From assembly GCA_963663315.1 (NCBI GenBank), contig OY760176.1, positions 2,046,001 to 2,110,000 of the forward strand: a stretch of 64,000 nt of DNA. The letters are read 5' to 3'. The notes beneath the pieces are model-generated. The model did no database searches and was not told the origin of the DNA. It was given only the letters and a program-made list of their open reading frames with translations. The translations under genes were made by a program, and so were the position numbers. The DNA is from G963663315 sp963663315 (GTDB taxonomy: Bacteria > Pseudomonadota > Gammaproteobacteria > Arenicellales > Poriferihabitantaceae). Shown here in pieces: positions 37,768-46,028 of this stretch. How positions within the stretch are numbered: the stretch's first letter is position 1; each line of letters opens with the position of its first letter.

Positions 37768-38523
37768 ATGACCAGACCGGATTTGAAACAACGCTATAGC
37801 AGGCAGACCCGCCTTCCACAGGTCGGCGAAGCGGGGCAGGACATATTGATCAATGCCAAAGTGTTGATTGTCGGTATGGGCGGTCTTGGCTCACCCGTCG
37901 CATTGTATCTGGCTGCAGCGGGAACAGGCCACCTTAAGATCGCGGATTTTGATGTGGTGGATGAATCCAATCTGCAACGACAGATTATCCATCAGCATAA
38001 TGATATCGGTCAACTGAAAACCGAATCCGCGGCTGCTTCATTGCGGGCAATCAATCCGTCCATTCATATCGAAACCCTTGATTATTCGCTCGGTCATGAG
38101 GATTTTATCGAGCACTGCGACAATGTCGATCTTATCGTGGATTGTACCGACAACTTCCCGACCCGGTTTATTCTCAATGATGTCTCGCTTGCAACCAGGA
38201 TACCTCTGGTCTCCGGTGCGGCGATTCGATGGGAAGGTCAGGTCACGACTTTCGACCCGCGTAACGAACACAGCCCATGTTACCGGTGTCTATACCCAAA
38301 CACCGGAATTGAAAGTGCAACCTGTGCCATGGAAGGTGTGATCGCACCGATCACCGGGGTGATTGGCACGATGCAGGCGATGGAAGCGGTCAATGTCCTG
38401 CTCGGGCAGGGTCAACTTCACGGAGTAGTCTGGTTGTTCGACGCTTACACGATGGAATGGCAAAAAATGCAACTGCCCAAAAACCCGGACTGCCCGGCTT
38501 GCGGGCGGCCCCGAACAGCCTGA
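37768..38523 (+). CDS. moeB: ThiF/MoeB/HesA family adenylyltransferase
   Basis: A 251-residue E1-like enzyme that adenylates the C-terminal glycine of a small sulfur carrier (MoaD or ThiS). It has the nucleotide-binding VLIVGMGGLGSPVALYLAAAG (first 20 shown as the family glycine-rich loop, about 32-51), the RQI segment after NLQRQIIHQHNDIG, DCTDNFPTRF and two zinc CxxC pairs (CYRC and CPAC). No MoaD or ThiS gene is adjacent, so MoeB and ThiF cannot be separated; the length and terminal CPACG favour MoeB. It stands alone on the plus strand and converges with cysC. Confidence 0.85.
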   Translation: MTRPDLKQRYSRQTRLPQVGEAGQDILINAKVLIVGMGGLGSPVALYLAAAGTGHLKIADFDVVDESNLQRQIIHQHNDIGQLKTESAAASLRAINPSIHIETLDYSLGHEDFIEHCDNVDLIVDCTDNFPTRFILNDVSLATRIPLVSGAAIRWEGQVTTFDPRNEHSPCYRCLYPNTGIESATCAMEGVIAPITGVIGTMQAMEAVNVLLGQGQLHGVVWLFDAYTMEWQKMQLPKNPDCPACGRPRTA

Positions 38524-38592
38524 CTTGACGGACTGATTGCCAGGGTCCGCTCACGGTGTGACCAGACTGAGCGCCGGGTGTCGGAGTAACCG

Positions 38593-39210
38593 TTATTTCG
38601 CGGGTATGACTTCCCTCGATTCGAGTATTTGCAAAATCATTTCAACGCATCGGTGGACATCATTTTCCGAGGTGTTAACCACCAGTTCGGCATTTTCCGG
38701 TTCCTCGTAGGGAGATGAGATACCGGTAAAATCCGGAATTTCACCTTTGCGCGCTCTTTGATACAAGCCTTTCACATCCCTGTTTTCACAAACTTCCAGT
38801 GGGCATTGACAATAGATTTCGATAAAATCCTGATCATGGTCGACCATCATTCTGACCCGTTGACGATCAATCCTGAAAGGAGAAATGAATGCGGTCAACG
38901 CAATCACCCCTGATTCGATAAACAGTTTTGCCATCTGACCGATCCGGCGAATATTCTCGGTTCGATCACTGTCGGAAAAACCGAGATCACCGCACAAACC
39001 ATGGCGCACATTGTCACCGTCAAACACGAAAGTCCTGTGCCCTCTTTGATAAAGCACCTCCTCAACTGCGTGCGCGAGGGTGGACTTGCCGCTGCCTGAC
39101 AGTCCTGTAAACCAGATGATCGCACTGCGGTGACCATTGAGCTGCTGTCGCCGACTTCGGGTTATTGTCGACTGATGCCACACGGCATCGGGCGACCTGG
39201 ATTGTGGCAT
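38593..39210 (-). CDS. cysC: Adenylylsulfate (APS) kinase
   Basis: A 205-residue APS kinase that makes PAPS from APS and ATP. The P-loop is WFTGLSGSGKSTLA, followed by FVFDGDNVRHGL, DRTENIRRIGQMAKLF, SPFRIDRQRVR and the lid region PDFTGISSPYEEPENAEL. The ATG at 39210 (MPQSRSPDAV) is preferred since the longer frame overlaps the ureohydrolase gene. No cysDN sulfurylase or PAPS reductase is in the window. PAPS could feed assimilation or a sulfotransferase; with a sulfatase 38 kb away there is no direct link. Confidence 0.93.
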   Translation of the reverse strand: MPQSRSPDAVWHQSTITRSRRQQLNGHRSAIIWFTGLSGSGKSTLAHAVEEVLYQRGHRTFVFDGDNVRHGLCGDLGFSDSDRTENIRRIGQMAKLFIESGVIALTAFISPFRIDRQRVRMMVDHDQDFIEIYCQCPLEVCENRDVKGLYQRARKGEIPDFTGISSPYEEPENAELVVNTSENDVHRCVEMILQILESREVIPAK

Positions 39211-39215
39211 GGCGG

Positions 39216-40184
39216 TCAGGTTGAAATCGTGCTGGCCGTGCCAGCCCGCGCTTTCGCGATGACACAAAGAATTTCAAACATCATGGTTGCACCGACCAGC
39301 GCGGTATTACCGCTGGGATCAAATGGTGGCGCCACTTCAACGACATCGCCACCGACCAGATTCAATCCGTCGAGTCCTCTGATCATCATCAGCGCCTCTG
39401 CGGTCGAGTAGCCGCCGACTTCCGGGGTGCCGGTGCCCGGTGCGAATACCGGATCGAGAGCATCGACATCGAAGCTGATATAGGTCGGGCCATCACCCAC
39501 CACTTTTCGCGCTTCTTCAATCACCGCCTTGTAGCCCATCTCGAGATACTCTTCCATATAAATCACCCGCATGCCGGAATCATGGCTGAATTTCCAGACA
39601 TCGGGATCGTTCAATGATCCGCGAATACCGATCTGTATGGTTCGTTTCGGGTCAAGCAACCCCTCATCGACAGCAATCTTGAAGGGCGCGCCGTGGTGGA
39701 ACTTCGATCCGAGGTAATCATCTCCGGTATCACAGTGTGCATCGAAATGGACCATACCGACCGACCGGTCCTTCGCCAACGCCCGGAAAATTGGCAGGGT
39801 AATGGAATGATCCCCCCCGGCTGAAAGGGGAATGACACCGGCCTCGACCACGCGATGATAAAAAGCCTCGATTTCGTTGTGACTACCTTCAAGGGTAAAG
39901 GGTTTTTGTACCCAGGCATCACCAATGTCGCATATTCTGCAAATCTCATGAGGGCTGACACCGGTCGCCTGATTCATTTTTCTGATCAGACTGGACTGGT
40001 TGCGGATTTCCCTGGGGCCATGACGGGCTCCCGGTCGATTGGTTACGCCGCCATCAAAGGGAACGCCAATCACACCGATATCGACCTGATTCAGATCCTC
40101 ACTGTACGGACAACGAAAAAATGTCGGAATTCCGGTATAACGCGGTCGGGTAATGGGGTCTGCATATTCCGGGTAGTCGCTCAT
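39216..40184 (-). CDS. Ureohydrolase family protein (agmatinase/guanidinobutyrase-like)
   Basis: A 322-residue binuclear metal hydrolase that splits a guanidino group to urea plus amine. All metal motifs are present: SAGGDHSITL, HFDAHCDTGDD and SFDVDALDPVFAPGTGTPE. Residues such as PGARHGPREIR and the overall length match the agmatinase/guanidinobutyrase/guanidinopropionase branch, not arginase. The start at the ATG 40184 (MSDYPEYAD) is chosen over 40220. It is in a minus-strand run with the M20 carbamoylase and the deiminase-fold gene, and a cysC gene follows after 5 bases. The natural substrate is not fixed by sequence. Confidence 0.9.
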   Translation of the reverse strand: MSDYPEYADPITRPRYTGIPTFFRCPYSEDLNQVDIGVIGVPFDGGVTNRPGARHGPREIRNQSSLIRKMNQATGVSPHEICRICDIGDAWVQKPFTLEGSHNEIEAFYHRVVEAGVIPLSAGGDHSITLPIFRALAKDRSVGMVHFDAHCDTGDDYLGSKFHHGAPFKIAVDEGLLDPKRTIQIGIRGSLNDPDVWKFSHDSGMRVIYMEEYLEMGYKAVIEEARKVVGDGPTYISFDVDALDPVFAPGTGTPEVGGYSTAEALMMIRGLDGLNLVGGDVVEVAPPFDPSGNTALVGATMMFEILCVIAKARAGTASTIST

Positions 40185-40233
40185 TCTGGTATGGTATGGT
40201 TTGTTTTGAAGAAGATTCAACGGGGGTGCTATT

Positions 40234-41481
40234 TTAGTTTACCGGCCCTGCCATATCAATCATCGCATGCAGCAAGACATTGCAGCCGGCTTCCAGATCT
40301 TCCGGTGTCGCAGATTCCTCTTCGTTGTGGCTTAATCCGCCCTCGCAAGGCACAAAAATCATTGAGGTTGGAATGCTCTGGCATACCTGGCAGGCATCAT
40401 GGCCCGCGCCGGAAACGATTTTCTGATGATCGTAGCCGAGCATTTTAACTGCTTTTGATACCACTTCTATACAGCCTTGATCAAACCTGACAGGAGGCTT
40501 GTACCAGATTTCTTCGCTTTTGATTTCAAGGTCATGATTTCTGGCGACGGCCTCGACCTGAATCGCCAACGACTCCGCCATTTGTTTCAGCACACCCTCA
40601 TCGGGGTTACGAATATCGACCGTGAGCGTTACTTCGCCGGCAATGGTATTGCGCGAGTTTGGTGAAACCGAGATTTCTCCCACTGTGCCCACCGCGTCAG
40701 GCGCATGTTCGAGTGCAATGCTTTGAACAGCCTGAATCAGAACGGCTGCCCCGGTCAGCGCATCTCTACGCCCGACCATGGGTGTCGGCCCCGCATGAGC
40801 ATCCTGCCCGCGCAGTGAAATGTCGAACCAGCGCTGGCCCTGCCCCCCGGTAACCACGCCGACCTGATCTCCATCGCGCTCCAGTATCGGCCCCTGTTCT
40901 ATGTGCGCTTCGAACAGCGCAGCCATCGGGTGGTTGCCGCATTCCTCCAGACCCATGTAACCGATTCTTTCCAGCTCCTGTTTGATGGTCCTGCCATTCG
41001 CATCACTGCGCGACCAGGCATATTCCTTTTCGAACAAACCTGCAAAAACTCCCGATGCCACCATCGCAGGGGCAAACCTCGATCCTTCTTCATTGGTCCA
41101 CATCACAATTTCCACCGGCGCCGTGGTTGCGATGTTGTTTTGATTCAGGGTACGTACCACTTCGAGGCCAGCAAGGACACCATAAACCCCATCGAATTTG
41201 CCGCCATGTGGCTGGGTATCGAGGTGACTTCCGGCACAAACAGGGGGCAGTTCGCTATTGGTTCCCGCTCGACGGGCAAATATATTGCCCATGTCATCTA
41301 TCGTGATGCTGCAGTTTTCTGCTTCACACCATTTTACGAACAGGTCCCGACCCTGCCTGTCTTCATCGGTCAGCGCAAGCCGCCGAGAACCGCCTTTTTC
41401 CCCTGGCCCGATCTGCGCCATGGCCATAATACTGCCCCACAAGCGCTGACCGTCGACCCTCAGTTTTTGTGTGGGTGTCAT
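40234..41481 (-). CDS. M20 family Zn-dependent amidase/carbamoylase
   Basis: A 415-residue enzyme of the hydantoinase/carbamoylase branch of M20 (N-carbamoyl-L-amino acid hydrolase, beta-ureidopropionase, allantoate amidohydrolase). Metal ligands are visible in AGSHLDTQPHGGKFDGVYG (His, Asp) and NEEGSRF (Glu pair); the dimerisation/lid domain with GQDAHAGPTPM lies at about 210-330, and the C-terminal GAGHDACQV supplies the last His. It removes a carbamoyl group from an N-carbamoyl (ureido) compound with release of CO2 and ammonia. It lies 16 bases after the deiminase-fold gene, which could supply a ureido substrate. Confidence 0.9.
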   Translation of the reverse strand: MTPTQKLRVDGQRLWGSIMAMAQIGPGEKGGSRRLALTDEDRQGRDLFVKWCEAENCSITIDDMGNIFARRAGTNSELPPVCAGSHLDTQPHGGKFDGVYGVLAGLEVVRTLNQNNIATTAPVEIVMWTNEEGSRFAPAMVASGVFAGLFEKEYAWSRSDANGRTIKQELERIGYMGLEECGNHPMAALFEAHIEQGPILERDGDQVGVVTGGQGQRWFDISLRGQDAHAGPTPMVGRRDALTGAAVLIQAVQSIALEHAPDAVGTVGEISVSPNSRNTIAGEVTLTVDIRNPDEGVLKQMAESLAIQVEAVARNHDLEIKSEEIWYKPPVRFDQGCIEVVSKAVKMLGYDHQKIVSGAGHDACQVCQSIPTSMIFVPCEGGLSHNEEESATPEDLEAGCNVLLHAMIDMAGPVN

Positions 41482-41497
41482 ATTCCTGTAGCTTCAG

Positions 41498-42394
41498 TCA
41501 GACGGGTTCCCGCCGCAATGCCTGACACAGGCAGTGCACTCCCCCTCCGCCGAGGGTGTACATCGACATGTCGGGAGCAAATACCTGATAACCCAGCGCA
41601 CGCATTTTTTCATTCAGCCCGACACTGCCCGACATCGACAATACCTTTTTATTGCCAAGGGAGACAAGGTTAACACCGAGGTCTCTGGCTTCATTGAATC
41701 CCACATCGACAAAATCAAAGCCTTTCTTTTTCAGCCAGTCAATCACCCATCCTTCGAGGGCATCCAGACAGGTCACCACGAGTTTCTCGTCGAGTGGAAC
41801 GACCAAACCATCCATATGAACAAATAGCGCGGGAATCGGCGCCACTTCACAATCCCACCCCTGCGCACGGACAAAACCGGCAACCTGTTCGGAGCCTGCC
41901 TGTTCCGAACGCTCTTCGCAGTGACCAATCAAAACCGTACCGGGTTCGAGGATAACGAAGTCTCCGCCTTCAAAATGTCCGGCCGTGACAAATTTCCAGA
42001 TCGGAATATGGTTCTGCTGATAAAACCGGATTGCGGTGACGTAATCCGCACGGCGGCATTTCAATTGCATGTGGCAAATCAACGCGCCCCACGGCGTCAT
42101 TGCGCTGGAATCCCGGGCGAAAAAATTCCGATGTAAAACCGGGTCTGCCTCCAGATAGTGACAGGTAACGCCCGCTTCTTCCTCATAGATCCTCACCATT
42201 TCCCGATGCTGGCGGAGAGCAAGTTCAAAATCAAATTTGACACCGGTTTTATGCATGTTCCTGAGCGTCCGCCCGATCAGCGGCCCGGCTTCGACCCACT
42301 TGAAATAATCGGGTTTGCCCAGCAACACATCGGTCAGAACGCCATAGTCATTGTCGATACCCCAATATTCCAGAGAATGCTGTTTATTTGTCAT
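41498..42394 (-). CDS. Arginine deiminase/amidinotransferase-fold guanidino-modifying enzyme
   Basis: A 298-residue pentein-fold protein. Catalytic features of the ADI/DDAH/amidinotransferase superfamily are present: FARDSS (Asp95), GHFEGGD (Glu142), FVHMD (His193) and the nucleophile Cys288 in GGGGVHCLCQALRR. Members hydrolyse a guanidino group to ureido plus ammonia (arginine deiminase, dimethylargininase) or transfer an amidino group. It is shorter than classical ADI (about 400 residues) and closer in size to DDAH and the arginine dihydrolase core. It heads a minus-strand unit with the M20 carbamoylase and a ureohydrolase, which suggests a ureido product is the next substrate. The exact substrate is unknown. 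Confidence 0.85.
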   Translation of the reverse strand: MTNKQHSLEYWGIDNDYGVLTDVLLGKPDYFKWVEAGPLIGRTLRNMHKTGVKFDFELALRQHREMVRIYEEEAGVTCHYLEADPVLHRNFFARDSSAMTPWGALICHMQLKCRRADYVTAIRFYQQNHIPIWKFVTAGHFEGGDFVILEPGTVLIGHCEERSEQAGSEQVAGFVRAQGWDCEVAPIPALFVHMDGLVVPLDEKLVVTCLDALEGWVIDWLKKKGFDFVDVGFNEARDLGVNLVSLGNKKVLSMSGSVGLNEKMRALGYQVFAPDMSMYTLGGGGVHCLCQALRREPV

Positions 42395-42481
42395 TATTCT
42401 TCAAAACCTGTATTTTCGGATTCAGTACAAATGAAACTCATCAGGAGGGATGAGTGAGTCGCTGATAATACTCCATCGGCA

Positions 42482-42928
42482 TCAGCGAGTCATTCCATAA
42501 CATACACTGGTAACTTTTACTTCGGCACTTCTGGTAACTTTTACTTTGGTATTGACACTGCTGGCCGCCGGCTGAGCGGGATGCAGCAAGTAATCGGGTT
42601 CACAGCTCGCGAACAGGGACGAGGTTCGATCGTCCAGCAGCAGTTCAATACACAGGTTCTCCGCCCTGCTGCTCTCTTGCAAATTATCCCACTCGAACAC
42701 CCAAACCCTGAACCGAGGCAACTTGCTCGTCAACCTGAGCCCGGCGGAATGAAGTTTCCGGAGAAGAGGGTCCGTGTCAACACCATCCGGCGGCCAGTCT
42801 TCGAACGTGAGGATCAATCCCTTTGCTTTGGAACTGCCTGGGTCAAATCCGGGAGGGATTTCATTGGCGAGAAGACCGATAGAGAAGAACACGGACAGTG
42901 CAACGACGATGACGAGAATTAGGTTCAT
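42482..42928 (-). CDS. Secreted protein resembling a subtilase propeptide/I9 inhibitor
   Basis: A 148-residue protein with a hydrophobic N-terminus (ILVIVVALSVFFSIGLLA, signal peptide or anchor). Residues of about 35-118 look like the propeptide domain of subtilases: a beta strand KGLILTFED, a helix with LLRKLHSAGL, strands with RVWVFEW, a second helix region and the closing SCEPDYLLHP, which corresponds to the usual V-x-x-(V/C)EPD ending of such domains. No protease domain follows; the C-terminus is a short tail with two KVKVT/EVKVT-like repeats. It might be an orphan protease inhibitor or chaperone, or the relic of a lost protease. The assignment is by pattern only. The ATG overlaps the stop of a 48-codon frame upstream. 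Confidence 0.6.
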   Translation of the reverse strand: MNLILVIVVALSVFFSIGLLANEIPPGFDPGSSKAKGLILTFEDWPPDGVDTDPLLRKLHSAGLRLTSKLPRFRVWVFEWDNLQESSRAENLCIELLLDDRTSSLFASCEPDYLLHPAQPAASSVNTKVKVTRSAEVKVTSVCYGMTR

Positions 42929-43071
42929 CCAGGTTCCTGTCCGCCAACCCTGGAAAGCTGCAAGCTCCCACTGCCTGAAATACCCACCATCACCTCGACC
43001 ATCAACCTGGCCCCACTTTCTCCATCCTTTTCAATCACTATATTAGTTAGAAACATCTTGTCGTGGTTCAT
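42925..43071 (-). CDS. Possible 48-residue small protein coupled to the propeptide-like gene
   Basis: An ATG at 43071 opens a 48-codon frame whose TGA (42925-42927) overlaps the ATG of the next gene (ATGA), the geometry of translational coupling. The product is hydrophilic at the N-terminus (MNHDKMFLTN) with a strand-like middle (ARLMVEVMVGISGSG) and no cysteine. The AGGAG next to the ATG is too close to be ideal, so a start further in (ATG five codons later, or GTG) is possible. No homologue is recognised. Confidence 0.4.
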   Translation of the reverse strand: MNHDKMFLTNIVIEKDGESGARLMVEVMVGISGSGSLQLSRVGGQEPG

Positions 43072-43147
43072 CTCCTGGATAATATATCATCCCCATTTTC
43101 TCGCCAAATCATAGTCAATTTTCGATATCTGCGATAGGGTCAAGGAA

Positions 43148-44050
43148 TCAGTAGAGGTTGTCATTCGGATTCTTTTTGCGGAATCGTCTGGATACGCAAA
43201 GATATATTCCCACAAAAATAAATATTGATGCGACTACCAACTCAGCCGACAAAACCTCGTTGGCAAAAACAGCGCCGAATATCAGGGCGACTAAAGGAAT
43301 AAGGTAATTGTTCATCGTGAAGTAAGTAGCTCCTTTGGTGGCTATTAAACCGTACATAATTACAAACGGAATAGCTGTGCTTACAATCCCAAGTGCAATC
43401 GTTGCGTACCAGGATTGGGGGCTAAATCCAGAATAATCCGGGTTTTCAAAAATAACAGCGGGTAGCAGAACTATGGCAGCCACTGTGGTTACTGCCGCCG
43501 CAACGACTTCCGGCTCTATATCTTTTACCTTTTTCGCAAGAATCGTAGATGCTGCGTAAGCTGCCGCAGCAAGCAACACCGCAAAAGCAGCCGTAATATT
43601 GTCTATGTTTTGTACCGATATTTCCGGGTAGTAAATGAACGCCAGTCCAATTAAACCGGAGACAACACCCAGTATTCTGGATTTGTCGATGACCTCATCT
43701 TTTGCAAAAAAGAAGGCCAATATGAAGACAAACATCGGCACCATTCCGATTAACAGGCCCGTGAGCCCACTATCAATTGATTTCTCCGCATACGACACAA
43801 GGGAAAATGGAATAACATTTCCTACGACTCCCATTGCTACAACAATGCACCAGGATTTAAAGTCGCCACCTGGTTTGATATGACGAATTAATATGTATGC
43901 AATCAAGACCAGCGCGGCAATGCCGACCCTTAAGAAGACCAAGGTGAAAACAGGAATCGATTCCACACCAAATTTGATAAACAAAAAGGATGCGCCTCTG
44001 CAAACGGCGACCACCACAATAAGCAAAATTGGTATCAGCGCTGGATTCAT
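43148..44050 (-). CDS. EamA/DMT family transporter
   Basis: A 300-residue inner-membrane protein with ten hydrophobic helices in two EamA repeats (first about 1-135, second 147-290). The first repeat has ASFLFIKFG and RVGIAALVLI, the second GIVSTAIPFVIMYGLIATKGATYFT-like segments ending in a basic tail (RRFRKKN). Such transporters usually export amino acids or other metabolites. The ATG at 44050 is chosen; a GTG three codons upstream is in frame. No substrate can be assigned. Confidence 0.9.
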   Translation of the reverse strand: MNPALIPILLIVVVAVCRGASFLFIKFGVESIPVFTLVFLRVGIAALVLIAYILIRHIKPGGDFKSWCIVVAMGVVGNVIPFSLVSYAEKSIDSGLTGLLIGMVPMFVFILAFFFAKDEVIDKSRILGVVSGLIGLAFIYYPEISVQNIDNITAAFAVLLAAAAYAASTILAKKVKDIEPEVVAAAVTTVAAIVLLPAVIFENPDYSGFSPQSWYATIALGIVSTAIPFVIMYGLIATKGATYFTMNNYLIPLVALIFGAVFANEVLSAELVVASIFIFVGIYLCVSRRFRKKNPNDNLY

Positions 44051-44258
44051 TACAAACACTCAGCATACGCGCCAGATTGATGTGGATCTCCTTAACATCG
44101 CGCCTGCGCTGTGTGGCTCTTGGGAGATGTACACCGACCAAAGCTAACCACAGGCCTATGCCCAAGTTTTCGAACAAAACTCCTTCGTTGGATCCGTAGA
44201 CCACAATACAAGCGCCAATGCCACAAAATAAAGCTCCTATCCATTGTATTTTTCTCAC
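43857..44258 (-). CDS. Doubtful small membrane protein overlapping the transporter
   Basis: A GTG at 44258 with a GAGAGG-type site opens a frame whose first 45 residues look like two membrane segments (IGALFCGIGACIVVYG and ENLGIGLWLALVGV). It then runs over 190 bases into the DMT gene in another frame, where the sequence has no protein character. The N-terminal part may be a real small protein or the start of a gene whose end was lost by frameshift. Low confidence. Confidence 0.25.
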   Translation of the reverse strand: MRKIQWIGALFCGIGACIVVYGSNEGVLFENLGIGLWLALVGVHLPRATQRRRDVKEIHINLARMLSVCNESSADTNFAYCGGRRLQRRILFVYQIWCGIDSCFHLGLLKGRHCRAGLDCIHINSSYQTRWRL

Positions 44259-44421
44259 CCTCTCTTTTTAATGCTCGGGATCTAATCGCTGGTTTAAAGA
44301 TTTTCATTCAATGAGTTTCGTTTCGACCGCTGTCGAATTGTCCCGCGCAGAGCCTGGCCTCGCCCCCGGTCGGGGCCGGAAATTCATGCCTCTGAACCCC
44401 TCGCCCTTTGTCAAGGGGGTA

Positions 44422-44469
44422 CGGTTCGGGCTCTGGATGCCGGTTGTGGATTCCCGCTTTCACGGGAAT
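44422..44469. repeat. Palindromic dispersed repeat, copy 3
   Basis: This 48-base unit matches 30315-30362 at 43 of 48 positions, including the imperfect palindrome ATTCCCG/CGGGAAT (44450-44456, 44463-44469). It lies in the long region between the transporter and proX (44310-44967). The remainder of that region is AT-rich, without a convincing gene; a 68-codon minus frame at 44595-44801 has no protein character. Confidence 0.75.
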
Positions 44470-44709
44470 TGTAAATGTTCAGTCATTCGCTGACAGAATC
44501 GAGTGATCACGAAACCCGAACAGAACCCGTGATTTCACATTGGAGAACGATAAAATGACCTTGCCAAACTGTACTAATTTCTATTAAACTCAGGCTACCG
44601 GTTAAAGTAATGGAATAACGTGTTATTCGAGTAGCTTGTTTTCTCTTGTATTGATGCTGTTAAAGGGTTGTTAGAGCCGAGAGTAAAATTCAACCACTTT
44701 AACCTGTTT

Positions 44710-44735
44710 AATACGCCATGTAAGCATGGCATATT
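44710..44735. promoter_or_regulatory. Inverted repeat upstream of proX
   Basis: AATACGCCATG-taag-CATGGCATATT is an 11-bp inverted repeat with one mismatch, about 230 bases before the proX start, and is flanked by a looser outer pair (CTGTT at 44704 and AACAG at 44744). It lies in the AT-rich upstream region where operators for an osmo- or betaine-responsive regulator would be expected, but no regulator is known from this window. Confidence 0.35.
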
Positions 44736-44967
44736 AAATATAGAACAGCATGTAGCGATACGATAACGTGTCAATTCGATACATAAGATTTTTAAAACCA
44801 TCAGATTGATTTATGGTAACTATCGCAACATCTGAAACAACGAGCAATGATTCTGCTGGTCACAATAAAAAGATGATAATCGGACAGGTGGCTCTGATAT
44901 TTCCATTACCGATCTGGATTTTTTAAATCAAAACTATTTACCCAATATTACAAACGGGAGTGCAGAA

Positions 44968-45929
44968 ATGAGAAATTTAAACAAAGCTCAAAGCTCGTCG
45001 GAGCGCTGATTGCCAGTGCAATGGGAGTGGGCGGTTCAGTTCAGGCGGCAGAAATTGTTATCGGTGTGCCAAACTGGCCTTCTGTCGCAATGACTGCGGA
45101 TATCCTTAAGGTGATTATCGAAGACAACTATGGACTCGAAGTAGAATTGCAGAACGGCACCAACCCGGTTATATTCGAAGCAATGGACGGCGGAAGCATG
45201 CATGTGCATCCGGAAGTATGGTTGCCTAATCAGACCAATCTCAACAATACCTTCGTCAAGGAAAAAGGCACTGTATCGATGAATCCGAATGGTGTGGGGG
45301 CATTTCAGGGGATGTGTGTAACCAAGGCAACGGCAGAAAATACCGGTATCAAGGCACTGTCCGAGTTGGGTGACCCGGATATGGCTGCAAATTTTGACAG
45401 GGACAGCAACGGCATGGGAGATGTCTGGATTGGCGCTCCCGGCTGGGCTTCAACCACTATTGAAAAAATTCGCGCAAAAAGTTACGGCTACGATACGACC
45501 ATGGATCTGCTTGAACTGGATGAAACCCTGGCTTTGGCTGAGGTGGATGCGGCGGTCGCAAAAGGCGAGAACATCGTATTTTTCTGCTATACGCCACATC
45601 ATATGTTCGCACTGCATGATCTGGTGATTCTTGAAGAAACTCCATTCGACAGTTCACAGTGGACTATCGTTCAGCCAACCGATGATCCTGACTGGCTGGA
45701 AAAATCCAGTGCGCCGGTAGCCTGGGATCTTGCCTGGCTGCACATTCACTATGCGACCAGCCTGAATGACACTCATCCTGAAGTGGCTGCATTTCTGTCG
45801 TCCGTCAAACTCGATACGGATCTGGTATCCCGTATGACTTACGCTGTCGTTGTCGACAAGGTTGATAACGCCGAGTATGCAAAACAGTGGGTGATGGATA
45901 ACGCCGACCTTGTAAATTCATGGTTATAG
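44968..45929 (+). CDS. proX: Glycine betaine/proline-binding protein (frameshift in signal peptide)
   Basis: The mature part (from about 45045) is a ProX/OpuAC-type periplasmic binding protein with IVIGVPNWPSVAMTADILK, the ligand-box residues in PEVWLPNQ and GWASTTIEK, and WDLAWLHIHY near the C-terminus. The best start is ATG 44968 with CGGGAG seven bases upstream, but that frame stops after 13 codons. The main frame takes up a normal signal peptide (KLVGALIASAMGVGGSVQA, cut before AEIV) from about 44991. One extra A in the AAA run at 44990-44992 would join both into a 320-residue protein. So there is a one-base deletion, either real or a sequence error. The only in-frame ATG, at 45021, would leave a signal without its basic end. 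It is the binding protein of the proV-proW transporter downstream. Confidence 0.85.
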
Positions 45930-45956
45930 TCAACCACAAAAGGTTGTTTTGAATCG

Positions 45957-45990
45957 ACGGGTGACACAATTATATGTGTCGCCCGTTTTT
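45957..45990 (+). terminator. Terminator/attenuator hairpin between proX and proV
   Basis: ACGGGTGACACA (45957-45968) and TGTGTCGCCCGT (45975-45986) pair over 12 bp with one G-U, a 6-base loop and a following T run (45986-45990). It lies 27 bases after proX and 38 bases before proV and would reduce transcription into the transporter genes. Confidence 0.85.
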
Positions 45991-46028
45991 CTTTCAGGAC
46001 AGCCAGACTTATCAGTGAGGGACATACC

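Noticed and set aside
44595..44801. 68-codon minus frame in the proX upstream region
   Set aside because: Composition is that of AT-rich non-coding DNA; no start signal and no family.
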